NCBI RefSeq assembly: GCF_030814415.1
Contig: NZ_JAUSVB010000001.1
Coordinates: 1,227,854 to 1,291,853 of the forward strand
DNA from: Cellulomonas humilata
Lineage (GTDB): Bacteria > Actinomycetota > Actinomycetes > Actinomycetales > Cellulomonadaceae
Reading direction: 5' to 3'
Length of the DNA: 64,000 bases
The position numbers and the translations under genes are program-made. A model generated the notes under the pieces. That model was not told the origin of the DNA and searched no databases. It was given only the letters and a program-made list of their open reading frames with translations. Shown in pieces: positions 59,076-64,000 of this stretch (position 1 is its first letter; each line of letters begins with the position of its first letter).

Positions 59076-59240
59076 GTCGCGCTCTGAAGCCCGCAGACGC
59101 GCCTCAAGATGTTCTCGCCACCAGCCCGGAGCGTTGAGGACACCGTGGGTCGCGGAATCGGCGGCGGAACGCGACTCGACGTGCTCTCGGCCACGGACCT
59201 TGGCGGACATCGCCCAGGAACGGGTGATAGGACGGGGCGC

Positions 59241-61301
59241 ATGACTTCTACGCCCTTTCATGAGCTGGATCAGTACGTCGCCATCCCTCGGGTCAGTGGG
59301 TTGGTGCTGTCGCCGGACGGGTCGCGGTTGGTGACCAGCGTGGCGACGCTCGATGCCAAGTCGACCAAGTTCGTGACCGCCCTGTGGGAGGTGGACCCGA
59401 CCGGGGAGAAGCCCGCACGGCGACTGACCCGGAGCGCCAAGGGGGAGGCCAGCGCCGCGTTCACGCAGGACGGGGACCTGCTGTTCACCAGCGCGCGGCC
59501 CGACCCGGACGGCAAGGCGGACGACGACGAGCCCGTCCCGGCGCTGTGGCTGATGCCTCGCGACGGTGCGGAGGCGCGCGTGGTCGCGGACCGGGCGGCG
59601 GGGCTGGGCGGGGTGCAGGTGGCGCGGGACGCCGACGTCGTGCTGGTCGGCTCGGACGTCCTGCCGAGCGCGACCGACGCGGAGACCGACGAGAAGCTGC
59701 GCAAGGCGCGCAAGGAGAAGAAGGTCGCGGCGATCCTGCACGACGGCTACCCGGTCCGGTTCTGGGACCACGACCTGGGGCCGGAGTCGCCGCACTGGTT
59801 CGTCGCGGACATCGGTACCGACGTCGTCGCGCCCCTGGCCGGCGCCAAGGACCCGCGGCTCACGCTCACGGACGTGACGCCGGGTGCGCGGTCGGCGCTG
59901 GTCGAGCAGGCGGCCGCGATCAGCCCGGACGGGCGCACGGTGGTGACCGGATGGAACCAGCCGCTCGCGCGCGGGACGCTGCGGGGGCGGCTCGTCGCGG
60001 TCGACGTGGCGTCGGGGGAGCACCGGGTGCTCGTCGACGATCCCGCCGCGGACCTGTGGTCGCCGGCGATCTCGCCGGACGGGCGCTGGGTCGCCTTCGT
60101 CCGCGAGACCGTGTCGACGCCGCACGACGCCCCGCGCGTCACGCTGCAGCTCGTCGCGCTGGCTGGTGGTGAGCCGCGGACGCTCGTCGAGAGCTGGGAC
60201 CGCTGGCCGCAGCACCCGGTGTGGCTGCCCGACAGCACCGGCCTGCTCGTGTCGGCCGACGACGACGGTCGCGCACCGGTGTTCCGGGTCGATCTCGACT
60301 CGGACGAGGTCACGCGGCTGACCAGCGACGACGCCACCTTCACGGACGTGTCGGTCAGTCCCGACGGGTCGGTGGCGTTCGCGTTGCGGACGTCGTACGA
60401 GGCGCCGTCGCACCCGGTGCGGATCGACCTGGAGACGGGTGCGACGACGGCTCTGCGCAGCCCGGCCGCGACGCCCGAGCTGCCCGGCACGCTCACGGAG
60501 GTCGAGACGACGGCGGCGGACGGCCGACGCGTCCGGGCGTGGCTGGCGCTGCCGACCACGACCGAGAAGGCGCCGCTCCTCCTGTGGATCCACGGCGGTC
60601 CGCTCGGGTCGTGGAACGCGTGGTCGTGGCGGTGGAACCCGTGGATCCTCGTCGCGCGCGGCTACGCGGTCCTGCTGCCCGACCCGGCGCTGTCCACGGG
60701 CTACGGCCAGGACTTCGTGCAGGCCGGCTGGGGCGCGTGGGGCGCAGCGCCGTACACGGACCTGCTGGCCATCACCGACGTGGTGGAGGCGCGCGACGAC
60801 ATCGACGAGACGCGGACGGCCGCGATGGGTGGCTCGTTCGGCGGCTACATGGCGAACTGGGTGGCGGGGCACACCGACCGGTTCAAGGCGATCGTCACGC
60901 ATGCGAGCCTGTGGGCGCTGGACCAGTTCGGCCCGACGACGGACGCGGCCTACTACTGGGAGCGCGAGATGACGCCGGAGATGGCGCTGGAGAACTCGCC
61001 GCACCGGTTCGTCGAGAAGATCGTCACACCGATGCTCGTGGTGCACGGCGACAAGGACTACCGGGTGCCCATCGGAGAGGGTCTGCGCCTCTGGTACGAG
61101 CTGCTGTCCCGGAGCGGCCTGCCCGCCGACGACGAGGGGAGGACCCCGCACCGGTTCCTCTACTTCCCCGACGAGAACCACTGGGTGCTCAGCCCGCAGC
61201 ACGCCATCGTCTGGTACCAGGTGGTCGAGGCGTTCCTGGCGGAGCACGTGCTCGGCCAGACGGGTGAGAATGCCCCGATCTACCCGGAGATCTTGGGGTA
61301 G
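59241..61301 (+). CDS. S9-family prolyl oligopeptidase
   Basis: A 686-aa serine peptidase. An N-terminal beta-propeller (~10-410, WD-like blades with SPDGSR, SPDGRW, SPDGSV) is followed by an alpha/beta-hydrolase peptidase domain (~440-680). The catalytic Ser is in MGGSFGGYMANW (~534), Asp in VHGDKDYRVP (~600), His in DENHWVLSP (~650). This is the acylaminoacyl-peptidase/DPP-IV-like set; no signal peptide is seen, so cytoplasmic. It cuts small peptides after specific residues. ATG 59241 preferred over the ATG 44 codons upstream, which adds unconserved residues. Confidence 0.93.
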   Translation: MTSTPFHELDQYVAIPRVSGLVLSPDGSRLVTSVATLDAKSTKFVTALWEVDPTGEKPARRLTRSAKGEASAAFTQDGDLLFTSARPDPDGKADDDEPVPALWLMPRDGAEARVVADRAAGLGGVQVARDADVVLVGSDVLPSATDAETDEKLRKARKEKKVAAILHDGYPVRFWDHDLGPESPHWFVADIGTDVVAPLAGAKDPRLTLTDVTPGARSALVEQAAAISPDGRTVVTGWNQPLARGTLRGRLVAVDVASGEHRVLVDDPAADLWSPAISPDGRWVAFVRETVSTPHDAPRVTLQLVALAGGEPRTLVESWDRWPQHPVWLPDSTGLLVSADDDGRAPVFRVDLDSDEVTRLTSDDATFTDVSVSPDGSVAFALRTSYEAPSHPVRIDLETGATTALRSPAATPELPGTLTEVETTAADGRRVRAWLALPTTTEKAPLLLWIHGGPLGSWNAWSWRWNPWILVARGYAVLLPDPALSTGYGQDFVQAGWGAWGAAPYTDLLAITDVVEARDDIDETRTAAMGGSFGGYMANWVAGHTDRFKAIVTHASLWALDQFGPTTDAAYYWEREMTPEMALENSPHRFVEKIVTPMLVVHGDKDYRVPIGEGLRLWYELLSRSGLPADDEGRTPHRFLYFPDENHWVLSPQHAIVWYQVVEAFLAEHVLGQTGENAPIYPEILG

Positions 61302-61319
61302 GGGCGCTCTCGACGTGCG

Positions 61320-61366
61320 GGGTCGCCCGGTCGGTACCAGACTCGCGGGTCGAGGCCGGGCGACCC
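61320..61366. terminator. hairpin after the S9 peptidase gene
   Basis: 11-bp arms (GGGTCGCCCGG and complement) with a 25-nt loop; a possible terminator or leader structure of the next gene. Confidence 0.4.
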
Positions 61367-61394
61367 GCGCACGGCTCGACGGAAGGACCCGACC

Positions 61395-61709
61395 ATGGGT
61401 ATCGGAGGCGGAATCGCCCTCATCGTCATCGGCGCGATCCTCTCGTTCGGCGTCAGTGACGCCATCGACGGGGTCAACCTCACGGTGATCGGCTACATCT
61501 GCATGGGCGCCGGTGTCATTGCACTGATCCTGGCGATCGTGCTCAACGCGCAGCGCAGCAACACCTCCCACACGGCGGTCGTCGAGCAGCGCACCACGCC
61601 GAACGCGCCGCCGGCGCAGGCCGCCCCGGTGGCACAGCCCGTGCAGGCGGTCCAGCCGGTGCAGCCCGTCCAGCAGCAGCAGCCGCCGGCGGCCCCCCCG
61701 GCTGTCTGA
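61395..61709 (+). CDS. DUF6458-family membrane protein
   Basis: A 104-aa protein. Two transmembrane helices (~3-22 and ~29-50) with the family pattern GIGGGIALIVIGAILSF...VIGYICMGAGVIALIL are followed by a Gln/Pro/Val-rich low-complexity tail (VQPVQPVQQQQPP). Function unknown; common in actinobacteria. AAGGA RBS before the ATG. Strong terminator 8 nt after the stop. Confidence 0.88.
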   Translation: MGIGGGIALIVIGAILSFGVSDAIDGVNLTVIGYICMGAGVIALILAIVLNAQRSNTSHTAVVEQRTTPNAPPAQAAPVAQPVQAVQPVQPVQQQQPPAAPPAV

Positions 61710-61717
61710 CCGAGCAG

Positions 61718-61761
61718 GCATGAGAAACGCCCCCTCCGGACGGAGGGGGCGTTTCTCATGC
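61718..61761. terminator. bidirectional terminator, near-perfect palindrome
   Basis: 21-bp perfect arms (starting GCATGAGAAACGCCCCCTCC) around a 2-nt centre, between the DUF6458 gene and the convergent anti-sigma gene. T/A runs at both ends give it Rho-independent character. Confidence 0.9.
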
Positions 61762-61772
61762 CACCAGCGTTC

Positions 61773-62549
61773 TCACGCCTCCAGCGGGCCGCGCACGATC
61801 GAGTCGCCGGAGTGCGCGGGGTCACCGTCGAACAGCTCCTCGGACACGTCGACGACGGAGAACTGGTCGAGATCCAGGCCGGCCGGCAGGTCGAACCGGC
61901 CAGAGCTCCCCGCGAGGGTGCCCAGGCTGACGAGACCGCTGACGTCCGGCTTGAGCAACCAGACCTCGCGGAACCCGTCCTCGGACGACTCGCTCTGCTC
62001 CAGGTCGACCACGAGCACTCGCGAGCCGTCGGACAGGGTCTCGACGGCCGCGGACCCGGACGCGTCCCAGCCGGGCAGCGGCTCCAGGACCGCGGTGGCG
62101 ATCACCGTGACGGCGTCGGGCCGGTTGGCGATCCACCAGGTCGCGCCCCCGCCGACCACGAGGCCGACCGCGGCGGCCGCGGCGATCCAGCGCCCGGCAC
62201 GCGGTCGACGCGAGTCGAGCGGGACGACCGGAGCGATGACGTCAGCGGGCGCCGAGGCTGAGGGGGCGGGTGCGGGCAGGGGTGTCGACGTCGTCGACGA
62301 TCCCGCAGCACCTGCAGCCAGCCCCAGCTCCGCGGCGACGCGGTCCCAGACCTGCGGCGCGGGCGCGACGAGCGCGGCGTCGGCGCCCCCGGAGCGGGCG
62401 AGGCCGACGATGTCGGTCAGGGACGCCAGCTCGTCGGTGCAGCGCTCGCACTCCTCGATGTGCGCGAGGTCGGAGGTCGTGCCGGCGGTCTCGCCGAGGG
62501 CGAGGAGCGCGAGCAGGTCGTCGTCCACGTGGGACTCATCGAACGGCAC
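61773..62549 (-). CDS. zinc-finger anti-sigma factor
   Basis: A 258-aa membrane-bound anti-sigma factor. The N-terminal ZAS domain has the HxxxCxxC motif HIEECERC (~30-37). A linker rich in Ala/Pro/Ser and one transmembrane helix (~121-141) precede an RskA-type extracytoplasmic domain with VWLLKPDVSGLVSLG. It holds the adjacent ECF sigma factor inactive. It overlaps that gene's 3' end by 14 bp. Confidence 0.9.
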   Translation of the reverse strand: MPFDESHVDDDLLALLALGETAGTTSDLAHIEECERCTDELASLTDIVGLARSGGADAALVAPAPQVWDRVAAELGLAAGAAGSSTTSTPLPAPAPSASAPADVIAPVVPLDSRRPRAGRWIAAAAAVGLVVGGGATWWIANRPDAVTVIATAVLEPLPGWDASGSAAVETLSDGSRVLVVDLEQSESSEDGFREVWLLKPDVSGLVSLGTLAGSSGRFDLPAGLDLDQFSVVDVSEELFDGDPAHSGDSIVRGPLEA

Positions 62550-63144
62550 CGTCCACCTCCCATCGGGTCCGCAGCCGGGCGAGGCTGCGCCGGACGTGGC
62601 TCTTGACCGTGCCCAGCGGCAGGTCCAGCCGGTGCGCGATCTGGTCGTGCGTGAGGTCGTCGAAGAACGCGAGCCGCAGGATGGTGCGCTGCGGGTCCCC
62701 GAGCCGGTCCAGCTCGTCGGCGACGACGACGCGGTCGACCACGCGGTTGTCGACGGACGGCACGGGCAGCTCCGCCGCGCCGGCCACGGACTTGTCCCGC
62801 AGCCGCCGGTCGCGGGCCCGCTTCTCGTGGGTGTCCGCCACGACGTGCCGCGTGATGCCCAGGATCCAGGCGGGGAGCCGGGCCTTGTCCGGGTCGAACC
62901 GTTCCCGGCTGCGCCACGCCTCGACGAACACCTGCTGCGTCACGTCCTCCGCATCGGTGACGCTGCCGAGCGAGCGGAGCGCGACGGTGTGCACGAGCGT
63001 GGACCAGCGACGGTACGCCTCGGCGATCGCCGCTTCGTCGCCCCGCACGAAGGCCGCGCCGAGCTCCTCGACTCCCTCGCCGTCCGGGTCGAGCCGGTGC
63101 GCCGGGCGCGACGAGTCAGCAGACCCGGGCGCGGGTGCGCTCAC
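62536..63144 (-). CDS. ECF RNA polymerase sigma factor
   Basis: A 202-aa ECF sigma factor: sigma-2 (~30-95, YRRWSTLVHTVALRSLGSVTDAEDVTQQVFVEAWRS), and sigma-4 (~145-195, LGDPQRTILRLAFFDDLTHDQIAHRLDLPLGTVKSHVRRSLARLR). Region 2 and the His-rich spacing resemble the SigK/L/M-like group. GTG 63144 chosen because GGGAGGAG lies 7 nt upstream; a GTG at 63201 has no RBS. Paired with the zinc anti-sigma factor by overlap. The upstream sortase gene is on the same strand. Confidence 0.9.
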   Translation of the reverse strand: MSAPAPGSADSSRPAHRLDPDGEGVEELGAAFVRGDEAAIAEAYRRWSTLVHTVALRSLGSVTDAEDVTQQVFVEAWRSRERFDPDKARLPAWILGITRHVVADTHEKRARDRRLRDKSVAGAAELPVPSVDNRVVDRVVVADELDRLGDPQRTILRLAFFDDLTHDQIAHRLDLPLGTVKSHVRRSLARLRTRWEVDGAVR

Positions 63145-63203
63145 GGACGGCTCCTCCCTCGTCGGCTCCCGGACGACAGGAGCGCTCAGCAGCGTAGTCA
63201 CGG

Positions 63204-63722
63204 CTACCCACTGATCGGCTCGGCCGTGACGACGACGTTGTCCGTATAGTGCCCGATGTCGCGGCGGAACGTGCCACCGCAGGTCACGAGCACGAGCCGT
63301 GGCGCACCGGCACGGTCGAACCACTGGTCGACCGGCGCTCCGTCCTTCGGCAGCTTCTCGACCGTCACGACACGGTACTCGTGGACCCCGCCGTCGGCGG
63401 ACGTCACCGTCACGACGGCCCCGACCCCGACGTCACGGAGCTTCGCGAACTGCCCGATGCCCGTCTGGACGCTGTCGACGTGCGCCGCGACGACGGTTGC
63501 TCCGGCGGGGTCGGCCGGGGCCGGACCGAACTGGTACCAGCCGGCGCGGTCGGCGTCCTCGGGGATCTCCATCTCGCCGTCGTCGCGGACCCCGACGGGG
63601 TCGACGGCCATGTCGATGCCCACGTCCGGCACGGCGAGCCGCACAGGCGGTGGGGTGGCGGCGACCGGTGGGCCGAGGGTCGCCTCGACCACGGGGACGG
63701 TCGGCCCTGTCGGGCCTGGGGG
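63204..63722 (-). CDS. class F sortase (5' end lost in damaged sequence)
   Basis: About 173 C-terminal residues of a class F sortase. The catalytic His is in VVAAHVDS and the catalytic Cys in LVLVTCGGTFR, with Arg following in the same strand. Signature PDVGIDMAVDPVGV and GWYQFGPAPADPAGATV are typical. Class F sortases anchor or process surface proteins with LPxTG-like signals. The reading frame continues upstream through a Pro/Thr linker into the homopolymer region, so the membrane anchor and start are not readable. Confidence 0.85.
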   Translation of the reverse strand, partial: PPGPTGPTVPVVEATLGPPVAATPPPVRLAVPDVGIDMAVDPVGVRDDGEMEIPEDADRAGWYQFGPAPADPAGATVVAAHVDSVQTGIGQFAKLRDVGVGAVVTVTSADGGVHEYRVVTVEKLPKDGAPVDQWFDRAGAPRLVLVTCGGTFRRDIGHYTDNVVVTAEPISG

Positions 63723-63941
63723 AGGGGTCGGCCGCGGGGGGGGCGGGGGGGGGGGGCCCCCCCCCCCCCCCCCGGCCCCGGGGGGGGGGGGGCCGGGGGC
63801 CCCGGGGCCGCCCCAACGCGCCCCGCCCCCGGCGGGCGCCCGGGCGCGCCCCCCCGTCCGGGGGCCTGGTTACCACCACTTTGTCCTGGAGGCCGCCGTG
63901 GCCCCCCCCCCCCCCCCCGGGCCGGGGGGGGGGGGGGGGGC
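63723..63941. other. low-complexity poly-G/poly-C artefact
   Basis: Alternating runs of up to about 20 G or C (63750-63795 and 63902-63940) interrupted by a short normal-looking segment (63866-63899). No gene, repeat or regulatory element can be read. It interrupts the sortase frame. Most likely bad base calls or a mis-assembled GC-rich stretch. Confidence 0.8.
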
Positions 63942-63998
63942 CAGGTCGCGCACGATCACGTCGACCTGCTCGTCGGTCAGCGGCGAGAGGACGCCGTC
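63942..63998 (-). CDS. possible fragment of the next gene upstream
   Basis: In one minus-strand frame the last bases read DGVLSPLTDEQVDVIVRDL, which looks like natural protein sequence (amphipathic, good codon usage). It may belong to a gene upstream of the sortase on the same strand. Too short to identify. Confidence 0.25.
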
Positions 63999-64000
63999 TC

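Noticed and set aside
58641..61721. 1000-codon open frame on the minus strand opposite the S9 peptidase
   Set aside because: Arg/His/Pro-rich antisense shadow; the plus strand has a full catalytic triad.
63750..63940. G-quadruplex or regulatory G-tract
   Set aside because: Run lengths and interruption of a conserved coding frame point to sequencing error rather than a functional element.
1..64000. tRNA genes, CRISPR arrays and insertion sequences
   Set aside because: I scanned for T-arm motifs, regularly spaced repeats and transposase domains with terminal repeats and found none.

Overview
This window is a stretch of a very GC-rich actinobacterial chromosome. It is gene-dense, with stop/start overlaps of the ATGA/GTGA type in most operons. 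Many genes appear leaderless: a -10-like hexamer (nAnnnT) ends 6-7 nt before the start codon. The families present (SigK/RskA/DipZ, CsbD, HdeD, MoxR-DUF58-DUF4129, DUF6458, YcnI-CopC-CopD/CtaG, secreted discoidin/CARDB proteins) fit Micrococcales, most likely Cellulomonas or a close relative. That placement is inferred from gene content and composition, not from a marker gene. I found no tRNA, rRNA, insertion sequence, prophage or CRISPR array.

Layout. 1-5.8 kb: a truncated secreted carbohydrate-binding protein, an acyltransferase, an epoxide hydrolase divergent from a TetR regulator with twin operators, DinB and SRPBCC proteins, and a CsbD stress protein. 5.8-11.3 kb: an ArsR-like regulator with a 44-bp operator, then a SigK module (sigK-rskA, fasciclin lipoprotein, dipZ) with recognisable SigK-type promoters. 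11.4-12.3 kb: a cyclic-di-GMP-I (GEMM) riboswitch in front of a 48-codon ORF, then a SHOCT/PLDc_N membrane protein. 12.3-19.2 kb: a large flippase-like membrane protein, HdeD, a CPBP protease and an ABC-2 exporter operon with its own regulator. 19.2-23.8 kb: csoR-copZ-copA, an Rrf2 regulator and a TauE/SafE exporter. 23.8-31.8 kb: the heme cluster hemE-hemY / hemC-hemD-hemB-hemL with hemA divergent. hemH and hemQ are not here. 31.9-43.4 kb: an unknown gene, purB, DoxX, a MoxR/DUF58/DUF4129 operon, an EamA exporter, a helical protein plus alpha/beta hydrolase pair, a phage-holin-like protein and a HisC/Pat aminotransferase. 43.5-47.8 kb: an E1alpha-E1beta-E2 2-oxoacid dehydrogenase operon behind nested palindromes, then an unknown gene. 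47.9-50.7 kb: a four-gene unit (secreted repeat protein, amidoligase-like enzyme, ECF sigma factor, membrane-anchored repeat protein), the best candidate for an undescribed system. 50.7-58 kb: a Rieske lipoprotein, a drug MFS pump and a copper operon (YcnI, CopC, CopD-CtaG fusion). 58-63.7 kb: a DUF559/AbiEi-like protein, an S9 peptidase, DUF6458, an anti-sigma/ECF sigma pair and a class F sortase.

The last ~280 bases contain long G and C homopolymers that look like a base-calling or assembly artefact. The sortase N-terminus runs into it, so nothing beyond about 63,722 should be trusted.
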